A stretch of DNA of 64,000 bases from Sphingobacterium sp. SGR-19 (GCF_011043555.1 NZ_JAAKGS010000001.1:248001-312000); one strand, 5' to 3'; shown: positions 53,728 to 63,882, counted from the stretch's first letter. Notes: a model not told the origin generated them from the sequence alone. Numbers and translations: made by a program.

Positions 53728-55110
53728 ATGTTAAAACAAATAATGGGAAGCATAGCATTATGCATTGCCATTGTAGTTGTGCAGCCTTTGTATGCGCAGC
53801 AAACAGAAAATACATTGGGTAGTCTATGGCCCGAAGTGGAGAAGAATTATCCGGGCGTGAATGCGAAGACGTCAGCGGTTGACGCGGCAAAACTCCACGA
53901 GCGGGTAGTAAAGGGTGACATGCTTCCCCAAATAAAAGCACAGGTACAAAATACGTATGGCACGTATGAAGGTAGCGCCGGTGCATTTTTTCCACAACCT
54001 GGTTTCTTTAACGTGAGCGGTACAACAACGGCTTTAGGAGGCAGTTCAACGGCAGCCAACAGTTTCGGCTCTACGACCGTGGAATGGGAATTGTTTTCCT
54101 TTGGCAGGCTTCGCAAGGAAAATGAAGCTGCCCGTACACTATTTGATAAAACGGTGAGCGAAAAAGATGCTTATTTGCTCAACCTTAAAAAAATATTGTC
54201 GGACCGATACATTACCTTATTGTATAATGACGCTAAATTGCACTGGACAGCCAAGAATGCAGAACGGCTTGATAGTATACGAAACATTACGTCTAGTCTT
54301 TCTGCAGCCGGATTAAGACCTGCAGCAGACGGCCTGCTGGCCTTATCATCATACGTACAGGCCATGGGCGAGCATGATAAATGGTACGGACTTACACGTG
54401 CGGCATTCGTTAAGTTATCCGAACTTTATGGCAATGACGATATTGATTATACCTCATCATCCAATCGTTTCCATACGCTTACACAAAATCTCGTGAAGCG
54501 ACAAAATAATATAAATCTTGCCCATCCTATATTGGAAGCCTTAAATAAGCAGTCTGCATATTATACGCATCGTGGTGAAGCAGAGAAACGATCTGCCCTA
54601 CCATCCCTACGATTGTTAGGAGGTTACGCCTATCGTGGAACCGGTATCGCCCCTAACGGAACAGTGTCCGGCGCATGGAAAGATGGGTTTAATAATACTA
54701 CTAATAATTTCCTTGTAGGCATGGGTATTACCTGGAGCGTCAGCGGTTTACATACCAGTAGGCTGAAGGGCGAGAAACTTTTCAAAGATGCCGAAAGTTC
54801 CAAACAACTTCACACACAATATGAGCTAGCAATGCAGGCAGATCTTTCCGCATCACAGGCAAAAATCCATCAGCAATACGAACAGCTCGGGAAAACGGGA
54901 TTTGCCGTAAAGCAATCACAGGATGCCTATAATATGTATCTGGCAAGATATAAAAGTGGGCTTATCGCCTTGAGTGAGCTGTTGCAGATACGCACCTTGC
55001 TGGAACAGGCGGAAAATGCCCACATTGAGGCGTCACGTGATTACTGGATGCTGCTTGCTTACGAAGCGGAGCTGACTGCTGATTTCGATTTTCTGTTTAA
55101 CAATCTTTAA
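53728..55110 (+). CDS. TolC-family outer-membrane efflux channel
   Basis: 460 residues, signal peptide to about residue 24 (YAQQ). Helical/beta architecture with two repeats: LWPEVEKNYPGVNAKTSAVDAAKLHERVVKGDMLPQ and the second QADLSASQAKIHQQYEQLGKTGFAVKQSQDAYNMYLARYKSGLIALSELLQIRTLLEQAENAHIEASRDYWM, as in OEP (PF02321). It forms the trimeric outer-membrane channel of the RND pump encoded next. First gene of the efflux operon; nine nt separate its stop from the permease ATG. Confidence 0.92.
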   Translation: MLKQIMGSIALCIAIVVVQPLYAQQTENTLGSLWPEVEKNYPGVNAKTSAVDAAKLHERVVKGDMLPQIKAQVQNTYGTYEGSAGAFFPQPGFFNVSGTTTALGGSSTAANSFGSTTVEWELFSFGRLRKENEAARTLFDKTVSEKDAYLLNLKKILSDRYITLLYNDAKLHWTAKNAERLDSIRNITSSLSAAGLRPAADGLLALSSYVQAMGEHDKWYGLTRAAFVKLSELYGNDDIDYTSSSNRFHTLTQNLVKRQNNINLAHPILEALNKQSAYYTHRGEAEKRSALPSLRLLGGYAYRGTGIAPNGTVSGAWKDGFNNTTNNFLVGMGITWSVSGLHTSRLKGEKLFKDAESSKQLHTQYELAMQADLSASQAKIHQQYEQLGKTGFAVKQSQDAYNMYLARYKSGLIALSELLQIRTLLEQAENAHIEASRDYWMLLAYEAELTADFDFLFNNL

Positions 55111-55119
55111 TTATTGCGC

Positions 55120-58100
55120 ATGAACCTGATAAGATTTGCGTTAAGAAAGCCGATTGCCATCATAGTCGTGGTGCTGACGATAGCTTTCTTTTCCTATAAC
55201 ACGATTAAAAAAATAAACGTCGATATTTTTCCCGAAGTAGAACTACCGGCAATATATATCGCGATGCCCTATGGGGGACTATCTCCTGCCTATATGGACG
55301 GATTTATGGCCAACGAGTTCCAAAAAGTACTGTTGTTTGTAAGTGGGGTAAAGAATATAGACTTCAAGAGTGTACAGGGTTTGACCTTGATGAAGTTGAC
55401 TTTTTATCCCGGAACCGATATGGCCCAGGTTGCCGGAGAGGTGTCCACCACCGTTTCCAGAGCGATGGGTTTTCTACCTCCCGGCGCCGTACCCCCTATG
55501 GTCGTTCGTTTTGACGGCAGCTCTCTTCCGGTTGGACAGCTTGTATTCGAGAGTGAGCAACGTTCCGTCAATGAACTGCAGACCCTCGCGATTACAAGAG
55601 TTAGACCGATGTTCGTGGAAATCCCCGGCATCACTTCCCCTGCACCTTTTGGCGGTAATATCCGTTCCATTGTGGTCAATGTTGACCCCGAAGCATTGCA
55701 GGCTAATGGGCTAAGTCCGGAAGAAGTGACCATAGCCATGACGAAGAATAGTCTCCCGTCTCCTGCCGGAAATATCCGTATCGGTGACAATAACCTGATG
55801 GCGCCTATTAACTCCATTGCCAAAGACCCGGAAGAATTTTTGAATACGCCTGTTAAAACAAGAGACAACCGTACTGTCTATATAAGAGATGTGGCAAGCG
55901 TATTGGATGGTGCTGACCAAACCGTGGGATACGCACTGGTCAACGGCAAACGGTCTGTTTACCTGCCCATCATCAAAAAAGCGGATGCCTCTACATTGGA
56001 TGCCGTAAAAAATCTAAAAGATGCCATCCCCCTGCTCAAGAATCAGTTGCCCGACGATGTGGACGTTCGTTATGAATTCGACCAGTCCACCTATATTGAA
56101 CGGGCACTTTCCACACTTATCCACGAGGGTATATTGGGGGCTGTATTCACAGGTCTGATGATATTACTGTTTTTGGGCGATACTCGAGGTGCTATTATCG
56201 TTGTATTGACCATTCCGATCGCTATCCTATCGGCTGTTACCGTATTGCACCTGTTCGGACAGACCATCAACATCATGACGTTGAGCGGCCTTGCTTTGTC
56301 TATCGGTATTTTGGTCGATGAAGCTACCGTAACCATAGAGAACATCCACCAGCACATGGAAATGGGCAAGGGAAAACAACGCGCCATCGTGGATGCACTA
56401 TTGGAGATTTCCATTCCTAAATTGCTCATATTGCTCTGTATCCTTGCCGTGCTGACACCTTCCTTTATCATGACCGGTATTCCGAAAGACATGTTCATGC
56501 CCTTGTCGATGGCGGTTGCTTTCGCCATGATTGCATCCTTTTTAGCCTCGCAGACCTTTGTACCGATACTGGCAAATTGGATGATGAAAAATAAGCATAA
56601 CAAGAAAGCCGATACGCCTAGAAAACGGGCTTTCTTTGATAAATTCCGGGTAAACTATTCTTACAGGATCCGCAAATGGGGAACAAGATCGCTGCCTCTT
56701 TTTATAGCCTATATTCTCGTTGCCGGAGGGATTTCCGCTGTGCTGCTTACCGCTGTCGGAATGGATGTCATGCCTGGTTCCAATAACGGCGATTTTCAGG
56801 TACGGATACAGGCTCCGCAAGGAAGCCGACTTGAAAAAACTGAAAAAATAGTCAAGGAAATTACCGCAGATATAAAGACGCTGGTTCCTGATAGTGGCAT
56901 TAACCTGACGTCCGCATTTGTGGGTACACATCCCGTAGGATCGCCTATCAATCCTATCTTCCTTTTTACCAGTGCCTCGCATGAAGCAGTTTTACAAGTA
57001 TCCATCAATCAGGATGTATATAGTGGCTCGATGGAAGATCTAAAAGAAGATGTTCGGAAAAAGATTGCCGAAAAACATCCTGAAGTCCAATTCAATTTTG
57101 AGCCGATGGAACTGACCGAAAAAATTATGGGTCAAGGAGCCATGACACCGATTGAAATAAAAGTGGGGGCAAATCAGATAAACCATGCTTTTGCCCACGC
57201 ATCTAAAATTGAAGCAAATCTCAAAGAAATACCTTATTTACGGGATGTCCGTATTGCAGAGGCACTTTCCTATCCGACATTGGAAATTGATGTTGACCGT
57301 GACCTTGCGGGGCAATTTGGATTAACGATGCAAGATGTTACCCGAAGCCTCGTCACCGCCACGTCGTCCACCCGTTTTACGGATAAAAATCTTTGGATCG
57401 ATCCCAGATCAGGACTGGTATTCCAAACACAGGTGCAGATACCCGAGGGGGTCATGTCATCCGAAGAAAGATTGCGGTCGCTTCCACTGAAAAAAGGAAG
57501 TCCTCGTCCTGTGCTGGAAGATATTGCGACCCTACGTAAAGTTACTTCTCCTGCGCAAGTAAACCGCAAAGGTCCTAATCGCTATGTAACTTTGGTCGCC
57601 AATGTTTACGGAAAAGATCTGGGTACAGTATCGAGGGCGGTCAAGGAAGCTATTCAAGATGCCGGTGAACCACCCCGCGGAACTACGATATGGACAGAGG
57701 GAACCTTACAATTGCTGGATGATACACTCGACAGCCTGTTGATAGGTTTAGGTGTAGCCATTATTGTGATATTCCTGATGCTTTCTGCGTATTACCAGTC
57801 CTTTAAAGTTCCCTTGGTTATTCTTTCGGTGCTACCTGCCGTCATTGCCGGAAGCCTTATCCTGCTTTTCTTCACGGGTAGTACCCTCAACCTTCAGTCA
57901 TACATGGGGATTATCATGTCTTTGGGTGTATCGGTATCGAACGCCGTCCTGTTGGTCAACCAAGCCGAATATTACCGGAAACAGATGGCTTTGAAGCCCG
58001 CCAACGCTGCGAGACTTGCCGCTTCCTCCCGGTTAAGACCAGTGCTCATGACTGCCGCTGCTATGCTTGCCGGTATGTTGCCTATGGCTATGGGGTTAGG

Positions 58101-58302
58101 AGACGGAGCCGAACAGGTTGCGCCTCTGGGCAGAGCAGTTATCGGAGGGCTTATTGCTTCGACGACCACCATTTTGCTATTAGTTCCGCATTTCTTCGCA
58201 TCCTTGATGTCGAGGACTTCAATTGTCAGTCCATCGCTAGACCCTGACGATGAGCAGAGCAGATATTATACAGAACAATCCGGAAAACAGACGATATCAT
58301 AA
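55120..58302 (+). CDS. RND efflux permease (AcrB/MexB-like, hydrophobic/amphiphilic)
   Basis: 1060 residues from ATG 55120 (TTG at 55114 adds two). Twelve transmembrane helices, two large periplasmic loops with the internal duplication of HAE1 pumps. The TM4 proton-relay region reads LSIGILVDEATVTIENIHQHMEMG, so the usual Asp-Asp pair is Asp-Glu, a variant seen in some subgroups. It drives export with proton motive force through the TolC channel. The subgroup (SxxLxxxLR..., GPNRYVTL) points to drug or metal export, not lipids, but specificity is not readable. Confidence 0.93.
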   Translation: MNLIRFALRKPIAIIVVVLTIAFFSYNTIKKINVDIFPEVELPAIYIAMPYGGLSPAYMDGFMANEFQKVLLFVSGVKNIDFKSVQGLTLMKLTFYPGTDMAQVAGEVSTTVSRAMGFLPPGAVPPMVVRFDGSSLPVGQLVFESEQRSVNELQTLAITRVRPMFVEIPGITSPAPFGGNIRSIVVNVDPEALQANGLSPEEVTIAMTKNSLPSPAGNIRIGDNNLMAPINSIAKDPEEFLNTPVKTRDNRTVYIRDVASVLDGADQTVGYALVNGKRSVYLPIIKKADASTLDAVKNLKDAIPLLKNQLPDDVDVRYEFDQSTYIERALSTLIHEGILGAVFTGLMILLFLGDTRGAIIVVLTIPIAILSAVTVLHLFGQTINIMTLSGLALSIGILVDEATVTIENIHQHMEMGKGKQRAIVDALLEISIPKLLILLCILAVLTPSFIMTGIPKDMFMPLSMAVAFAMIASFLASQTFVPILANWMMKNKHNKKADTPRKRAFFDKFRVNYSYRIRKWGTRSLPLFIAYILVAGGISAVLLTAVGMDVMPGSNNGDFQVRIQAPQGSRLEKTEKIVKEITADIKTLVPDSGINLTSAFVGTHPVGSPINPIFLFTSASHEAVLQVSINQDVYSGSMEDLKEDVRKKIAEKHPEVQFNFEPMELTEKIMGQGAMTPIEIKVGANQINHAFAHASKIEANLKEIPYLRDVRIAEALSYPTLEIDVDRDLAGQFGLTMQDVTRSLVTATSSTRFTDKNLWIDPRSGLVFQTQVQIPEGVMSSEERLRSLPLKKGSPRPVLEDIATLRKVTSPAQVNRKGPNRYVTLVANVYGKDLGTVSRAVKEAIQDAGEPPRGTTIWTEGTLQLLDDTLDSLLIGLGVAIIVIFLMLSAYYQSFKVPLVILSVLPAVIAGSLILLFFTGSTLNLQSYMGIIMSLGVSVSNAVLLVNQAEYYRKQMALKPANAARLAASSRLRPVLMTAAAMLAGMLPMAMGLGDGAEQVAPLGRAVIGGLIASTTTILLLVPHFFASLMSRTSIVSPSLDPDDEQSRYYTEQSGKQTIS

Positions 58303-58323
58303 ATTTTAAAATAAGAGAAAACG

Positions 58324-59433
58324 ATGTATCAAAGCTTTTTAAAAAATAAAAAATCCGTAGCATCAGCGCTACTGGCAACGATGTTGGCACTGGCTTTTAC
58401 AGCCTGCTCCCAAAACGGCGGCGAAAAAGCACAAGAACAGCATACAGAAGCAAAACCTGTTGCTTATCCTACAGCTTCTGTACAATACATAAACCCAGAA
58501 TATGAAATATCTGTTCCCGGAGAACTGAAACCTTACGAACAGGTATCCGTTTACGCCAAGGTTACGGGATTTGTAAAACAGTTATATGTTGACCGGGGCG
58601 ACCGCGTTCGTAAAGGGCAGCTTTTGGCGGTACTGGAAGCGCCCGAAATGGAACAACAATATCTTTCTGACAAATCCACTGAGCAGAAGGTATATAGTGA
58701 TTATTTATATGCTAAACAGGCATATGAACGGTTGGTGGATGCTTCCAAGACGACGGGAGCGGTAGCAGATATAGAATTGGACAGGGCAAAAACAGCCATG
58801 GAAAGCGCAAAATCGGCTTACGATGCTTCCCAAGCGGGAACAGCCCATTCTTCGCAACTACGGCAATATTTACGCATCATCGCTCCTTTTGATGGTGTAA
58901 TTACCCAACGGAATGTCTCTGTGGGCGCGTTGGCGGGAACGGGAACCAACACACCGTTGTTTATGATGGCGCAGGGTAGCAAGTTGCGTTTAACCTTGCC
59001 ATTACCAGAAAAACATGCTTTTTCGGTAAAACAGGGGATGTCCGCTACATTTACCGTGAGCTCCCAACCCGGAAAAACATTTGACGCGATACTTTCGCGT
59101 ACATCGGGTTTACTTGACCAACAAGACCGCTCGCTTACACTGGAGTTCGACGTTGACAACCACGCCGGTGAATTACAAGGCGGTGATTATGCACAGGTAA
59201 AGCTAACATTACAGCGTCGAGCTCCCTCCCACTGGGTTCAAGGAAAAAGCGTCCTTCATGCGCAGTCGGGAACATATATCCTGACACTGAACGATAAGGA
59301 AATAAAACGCATCCCAATCAAGGAAGGTATCCGTTTGGATACATTAACGGAAGTATTTGGCAATCTTTCTCCAAAAGACGACGTTATTTTAAAACCATCG
59401 GAAGAAATTAAAGAAGGAAGTATAACCGAATAA
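58324..59433 (+). CDS. RND periplasmic adaptor (membrane fusion protein)
   Basis: 369 residues, lipoprotein signal with Cys28 (LAFTACSQ), so anchored to the inner membrane. HlyD/AcrA domains in order: beta-strand start YEISVPGELKPYEQVSVYAKVTGFVKQLYVDRGDRVRKGQLLAVLEAPEM (lipoyl half), a coiled-coil hairpin about 120-180, then LRIIAPFDGVITQRNVSVGALAGTGTNTPLFMMAQ (lipoyl half two) and a beta-barrel with a C-terminal membrane-proximal domain. It links the RND permease to TolC. 21 nt after the permease gene. Confidence 0.93.
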   Translation: MYQSFLKNKKSVASALLATMLALAFTACSQNGGEKAQEQHTEAKPVAYPTASVQYINPEYEISVPGELKPYEQVSVYAKVTGFVKQLYVDRGDRVRKGQLLAVLEAPEMEQQYLSDKSTEQKVYSDYLYAKQAYERLVDASKTTGAVADIELDRAKTAMESAKSAYDASQAGTAHSSQLRQYLRIIAPFDGVITQRNVSVGALAGTGTNTPLFMMAQGSKLRLTLPLPEKHAFSVKQGMSATFTVSSQPGKTFDAILSRTSGLLDQQDRSLTLEFDVDNHAGELQGGDYAQVKLTLQRRAPSHWVQGKSVLHAQSGTYILTLNDKEIKRIPIKEGIRLDTLTEVFGNLSPKDDVILKPSEEIKEGSITE

Positions 59434-59444
59434 AATATAACAAT

Positions 59445-60008
59445 ATGAGATTAAATAAAAGCACGTTGTTGCCACATGTATTATTAGCTATAACCAGCTT
59501 TAGTTTTATAGCCTGCAAACAGGCTCAAAAGAAGACGGAAACAGAACAGATAGCGTCGGGAAATGTAACCCCAGAAACCATCGGTCAGGAAAATAAGACA
59601 ACCGGTGTTTCATTTATTGATGAAAAAGGAGAAACGATATCACTAAAATCGCTCAAGGGTAAGGTTGTATTCATCAATTTTTGGGCCACCTGGTGCCCTC
59701 CTTGTATCCAGGAAATGCCTTCTATCGACAACTTGAAGAAAACATTTGAAGGTAACGACGATATTGTTTTCCTAATGGTTGATGTCGACGGCAACATGAA
59801 TGGTGCAAAAGCGTTTATGAATAAAAACAAATACGATCTCCCGGTATACATTCCTAATGGAGATATCCCAGCAGACTATTTAGGAAGTGCTATCCCCACA
59901 ACGGTTATTCTTGCAAAAGATGGTGAAATAGTGACCCGTGCTGAAGGAGGTCGGGATTACATGGCTGCTGGTGTACGTAAAGCGTTGAATGAGTTGGTAG
60001 CGGAATGA
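59445..60008 (+). CDS. TlpA-like periplasmic thioredoxin lipoprotein
   Basis: 187 residues, lipoprotein signal with Cys24 (SFIACKQA). Thioredoxin fold with FWATWCPPCIQEMPS (active site CPPC, Cys84 and Cys87), DGNMNGAKAFM, and cis-Pro in SAIPTTVIL. TlpA/ResA relatives reduce disulfides or assist cytochrome c maturation. It is the last classical gene of the efflux operon (11 nt after the adaptor gene), which is unusual, and is coupled through ATGA to a 48-aa ORF. Confidence 0.92.
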   Translation: MRLNKSTLLPHVLLAITSFSFIACKQAQKKTETEQIASGNVTPETIGQENKTTGVSFIDEKGETISLKSLKGKVVFINFWATWCPPCIQEMPSIDNLKKTFEGNDDIVFLMVDVDGNMNGAKAFMNKNKYDLPVYIPNGDIPADYLGSAIPTTVILAKDGEIVTRAEGGRDYMAAGVRKALNELVAE

Positions 60009-60151
60009 TCAATATCACGTGGTTAGGAATAGATGCCTACAACAGACGAATATCGGCTAACTATAAGCGAGAACCAAATGGCCGTGATGCCCATAATGGT
60101 TCTTTTATATCAAACGTAGAAGTGGGGCAAAAGTATACGTTAGAAAAATAA
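60005..60151 (+). CDS. 48-aa ORF coupled to the TlpA gene
   Basis: ATG at 60005 overlaps the tlpA stop (ATGA), and the ORF ends at TAA 60149-60151, at the foot of a strong terminator. It encodes 48 residues, no signal, Asn/Arg/Lys-rich: MINITWLGIDAYNRRISANY...NGRDAHNGSFISNVEVGQKYTLEK. I recognise no family. The position suggests a real translationally coupled small gene, but a degenerate C-terminal remnant of a longer protein is possible. Confidence 0.4.
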   Translation: MINITWLGIDAYNRRISANYKREPNGRDAHNGSFISNVEVGQKYTLEK

Positions 60152-60190
60152 AAGTCGTTCTTCCAATGTGGAGGAACGACTTTTATTTTA
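60150..60190. terminator. Operon terminator
   Basis: Long stem AAAAGTCGTTCTTCC with GGAGGAACGACTTTT (60150-60164 with 60170-60184, one wobble) followed by ATTTTATT-type T-rich sequence; A-run on the other side makes it usable in both directions. It marks the end of the efflux operon. Confidence 0.9.
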
Positions 60191-60314
60191 TTCCTCAACC
60201 CATTGTTTGTTGATTATCAAACTCCTGATTATCTAATGATAAACCTTTAATTTTATATGTTGATTAAACTATATTAGGTAGAGACAATTAATCAAAGTTC
60301 GAGCATCGCTATAG

Positions 60315-62051
60315 TTAACCTTTGGAAATATGCCAACTCCTTACATTTTCGTATTGGTGGAATAGTTTGGAAAACACACCATTGCCACTTTTTAACGCTT
60401 CGGGGTCACCAAACTCAACAACTTTTCCTTCATGTAAGGAGACTACCTGCGTGGCGGCAGCAAGAGTTGTAGGTCGATGTGCGATAATAATTACCGTACG
60501 GTTAACGTCACTTGCCAAATTCGCTATCGCACGGCTGATGGCCCTTTCATTTTCAGGATCCAGCGCAGAACTTGCCTCGTCAATCAGTACAATAGGTGCG
60601 TTTTTAAGAAATGCTCTTGCAATTGAAACCCGCTGACGTTCTCCACCTGACAACGACGTACCCGCTTCTCCAACTTTCGTTTCCCAACCATTAGGTAATC
60701 GCGCGATCATTTCGTCTAAGCATGCAAGTTCTGCTGCCTTTGATAATTCCGTCGTAGATGCATCCGGTTTCGCGAGTCTTAGATTATCCTCAATTGACGT
60801 ATCAAACAGATATACATCTTGGAATATAACAGCTACATGCTGCATCAAACTATCGTAATCGTAAGACATTAGTTCCTTGCCTCCAATGCGGACGGTTCCG
60901 CTGTCAACATCAAAAAATCTGGCAATAGCTCTTATTACAGTTGTCTTTCCTGATCCAGATGCTCCGACCAAAGCCGTGGTACTACCGGGTGGACAATGGA
61001 AAGAAACATCGTCTAACGCGAGATTGTTCCCGTAGGAATAACATACGTTTTCGAGCGTTATACCCGCATGTTCAATTGTTTTTATGCCATTATCGCATTT
61101 GGGCAAACTTGGCGTATCAAGGATGTCCTGAACCCTTGTTACCGCATTATTCATGGCACGCAAAGCACCTATCAACTCAATCAGGGAACCGAGCGGTTCA
61201 AGAAAGCGTACGGCAATTACAAACAGCGCGATGGTATCGGGCACAGAGAGTGTATTATTGACCAATAACTGTATGCCTAACACAATCAATGCAATGAAGC
61301 CGCCCATGACTACACCCGTAAAAGTAAGATCGGGCCACAGGGACTTTTGCAATCCCCTGCGATAGGTAATGCGATGTTCCTCCAATGCTCCTTGCATACG
61401 TGATGTTCCTGAAATACCCAATCCAGCAGCACGGAGCACGGTTTGTGCCTGACCAAGTTCGATGGCGCGTCCGGCAATTTCTGTAGCAGCTTCTTCGAGT
61501 TCTTCATCGGCTATAGCTGCAACGTTACCTGCATGTCTTAAAGCAACAAGTGCTATCACCATGATAGTCAATAATAAGAGTGCTATTCGCCAATCAACGA
61601 AAAATGTGACCAAAATAAGCGTAGCCGGTACCAGAGTGGCGGTAATTGCTGGAGCACCGATGGTTACGGCGAGATTTGGTGCGTTGCCTACATCAGCAGT
61701 AATTGACCGTGCCATACGGGCTTTCTGTTCTGTTGTGAACCATCCCAATGGCAAGACGGTAATATGCTTCATCACATGGTGTCTAAGTTTTGCGGTAAGT
61801 TCCATACTCGCAGTAAATCCTACAGGAGTTGCGATAATCGTCAATACAGCATAGACAACCAGTAGTATTCCACCCGCTACAAGCCACGGTTCAGCTTCTA
61901 CGAAATTTGGTTTTGGTTGCAATAGCGCTCGTAAAACAGGTATTAGCATCCCTAGAAGCACACCTTGTAGGATCGCATTGGTTGCATGCAGTGCGCCAAG
62001 CCGAACCAACAATCCCGGCTCTGGCCATAAACTATATAATTTCTTTATCAT
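60315..62051 (-). CDS. ABC exporter half-transporter B (siderophore-type, IrtB/YbtQ-like)
   Basis: 578 residues from the ATG at 62051; the ORF start at 62102 would extend into the upstream gene. Six transmembrane helices and one nucleotide-binding domain: Walker A GASGSGKTT, signature LSGGERQRVS, Walker B VLIDEASSALD with catalytic Glu. SLWPEPGLLVRLGALHATNAILQGVLLGMLIPVLRALL matches the family that pairs in ybtP/Q- and IrtA/B-type heterodimers, which move iron-siderophores or related molecules. Both sites look ATPase-competent. Overlaps half-transporter A by 20 bases, so it is coupled. Confidence 0.85.
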   Translation of the reverse strand: MIKKLYSLWPEPGLLVRLGALHATNAILQGVLLGMLIPVLRALLQPKPNFVEAEPWLVAGGILLVVYAVLTIIATPVGFTASMELTAKLRHHVMKHITVLPLGWFTTEQKARMARSITADVGNAPNLAVTIGAPAITATLVPATLILVTFFVDWRIALLLLTIMVIALVALRHAGNVAAIADEELEEAATEIAGRAIELGQAQTVLRAAGLGISGTSRMQGALEEHRITYRRGLQKSLWPDLTFTGVVMGGFIALIVLGIQLLVNNTLSVPDTIALFVIAVRFLEPLGSLIELIGALRAMNNAVTRVQDILDTPSLPKCDNGIKTIEHAGITLENVCYSYGNNLALDDVSFHCPPGSTTALVGASGSGKTTVIRAIARFFDVDSGTVRIGGKELMSYDYDSLMQHVAVIFQDVYLFDTSIEDNLRLAKPDASTTELSKAAELACLDEMIARLPNGWETKVGEAGTSLSGGERQRVSIARAFLKNAPIVLIDEASSALDPENERAISRAIANLASDVNRTVIIIAHRPTTLAAATQVVSLHEGKVVEFGDPEALKSGNGVFSKLFHQYENVRSWHISKG

Positions 62052-63882
62052 ATCGATTTTGATTTTTTTGTTGTGAATTCCACATACGGCTATAAAGACC
62101 ATTAGCGATGATCAATTCTTTGTGCTTTCCGGTTTCAACGATTTGGCCATCGTCAATGACGATGATTTGATCGGCTTCCTGAATGGTGTGCAGCCGATGA
62201 GCAATGACAATCATTGTTTTTCCCGAGGCAAGCTTTGACAATGCTTGCTGTACAGCTAACTCGCTATCGGGATCTAGAGATGCGGTAGCCTCATCGAGAA
62301 TGACAATAGGGGCGCCCGACAAAATTGCTCTGGCGATAGTGAGTCGCTGGCGTTCCCCTCCCGACAACCCGCTAGAACCGGAACCTAAGACAGTATCATA
62401 CCCATTTGGCAATTGTTCGATAACGTGATGGATTTGAGCCGCTTGCGCGGCGTCTTTAATTTCGGCAAGTGTTGCTCCGGATTTACCGATGCGAATATTT
62501 TCGGCAACGGTGTCTCGGAGCAGTACGACATCCTGAAAAACCAAGGACATCGATGATAGCAAGCGGTTTGATGGTATTGATCGTATGTCTGCACCACCTA
62601 TAGATATGGATCCAGCTGTCACGTCGTAGAAGCGAGGTAACAAATTGGCTAATGTTGATTTTCCTGCCCCGGATGGCCCCACTAGTGCTGTGACAGTTCC
62701 AGGCTCACAGGTCAAATTGATGTTTTTCAAAACCATATTTTGTCCGTCATAGGCGAAAGACACATCATTAAACGATATCTGATACCCGTTCATTGTTTGG
62801 AACTGCAACGGTTCGGGCAACGGTTTTCGATTCAATAGATTTTCTACATTTCCGGCGGACAGCCGCCCCTTACGTAGACCCTGCGACCCATGTATTGCCG
62901 GTACAATTGACGTCGGCATTCCAATTCCGACAACCAGAAATGGAATCAGGTCACCCATGCTGAGCGAGCCGGAACGAACAAAAAGCAACCCCGACACCAT
63001 CACTACTCCGAATATCGTCATCTCGGACGCCAGTAGTCTAGCTATTGCGGAGCTATATTTGGTTTCAGACACCCATGCAGCCATTGCTTTCGTATGTTCA
63101 TCCACCGCTTTCGCAAATCGTTGCATCATTCGACCGCCTGTGCCGAATGTTTTCACAACGCTTATACCATCCGCATATTCCACACTAGCCGAGCTTATCC
63201 GCGCTTCTGCGGCAAGCAGCTTGCCCATGTGCAACGTCATGGAACGCATGGCGATCCGGTAGAAAACAAACATGAACACAAGTACAGAAATTGTTATCAG
63301 GCCCAGTCGCCAATCAACCACTAACAAGTAGGCGCTTCCTATTAGTATAGCAACCGCTGCGCCAACGGTTTCACGCAAGGAATGGGCAATTAGTTGATGC
63401 ATCTCTTCAAGATCATTTGTCATAACTTTCTTTACAGCCGAGGAGCCTTTATATCGGAACCACCCCAACGGGAGTATTCCTAAATGTCTAACGATACGTA
63501 GACGTATGTCGTGTAGAATTTCGGCATCTGCATAATGGCCAATACGTGATGAAAAGAACGTAAGCAATAGACGTAGGGACGCGCCAGTTAACCCGACGGT
63601 AACCCAGAACCAAAGTGTGTCGGATTCATACGAGCCATCCGATAAACTTAAAGTGAGTCGGCCAATCTCCGCAATGGCTATATACGGAGCCAAACCAACT
63701 GCCGCTGCAATAGCGGACAACGATGTCGCGAATATTAACTTTTTACGAACGGGTTTCAATAGACGAGCTAAAGCGCCGGCACTCATGAGAAAGGGGTGAT
63801 CATCTGTAGAGACTGTTTGTGATCCATATCGTTTCCTTGGATTTTCATTTGGATCTGTCGTATCAATCAGGTTATCTATCAT
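62032..63882 (-). CDS. ABC exporter half-transporter A (siderophore-type, IrtA/YbtP-like)
   Basis: 616 residues. An N-terminal polar extension to about residue 30, six transmembrane helices (about 45-300), then a nucleotide-binding domain with Walker A GPSGAGKST, signature LSGGERQRLT, and Walker B VILDEATASLD. The region LGWFRYKGSSAVKKVMTNDLEEMHQLIAHS matches the IrtA/YbtP-type coupling helix pattern. It is the upstream partner of the next gene in an operon. The alanine/valine-rich composition is unlike the Asn/Lys-rich neighbours by eye, a possible sign of transfer. Substrate uncertain; iron-siderophore uptake is the leading guess. Confidence 0.87.
   Translation of the reverse strand: MIDNLIDTTDPNENPRKRYGSQTVSTDDHPFLMSAGALARLLKPVRKKLIFATSLSAIAAAVGLAPYIAIAEIGRLTLSLSDGSYESDTLWFWVTVGLTGASLRLLLTFFSSRIGHYADAEILHDIRLRIVRHLGILPLGWFRYKGSSAVKKVMTNDLEEMHQLIAHSLRETVGAAVAILIGSAYLLVVDWRLGLITISVLVFMFVFYRIAMRSMTLHMGKLLAAEARISSASVEYADGISVVKTFGTGGRMMQRFAKAVDEHTKAMAAWVSETKYSSAIARLLASEMTIFGVVMVSGLLFVRSGSLSMGDLIPFLVVGIGMPTSIVPAIHGSQGLRKGRLSAGNVENLLNRKPLPEPLQFQTMNGYQISFNDVSFAYDGQNMVLKNINLTCEPGTVTALVGPSGAGKSTLANLLPRFYDVTAGSISIGGADIRSIPSNRLLSSMSLVFQDVVLLRDTVAENIRIGKSGATLAEIKDAAQAAQIHHVIEQLPNGYDTVLGSGSSGLSGGERQRLTIARAILSGAPIVILDEATASLDPDSELAVQQALSKLASGKTMIVIAHRLHTIQEADQIIVIDDGQIVETGKHKELIIANGLYSRMWNSQQKNQNRYDKEII

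Noticed and set aside
56091-56603. Long minus-strand ORF of 170 codons inside the RND permease gene
   Set aside because: Antisense shadow of a gene with strong family motifs; composition is not protein-like for this phylum.
60211-60233. Direct repeat TGATTATC, 15-bp period, past the ABC operon end
   Set aside because: Only two copies in AT-rich DNA at the 3' ends of two operons; no promoter there to regulate.
61462-61854. 130-codon plus-strand ORF in the ABC half-transporter gene
   Set aside because: Antisense shadow created by the Ala/Val-rich composition of the real gene.
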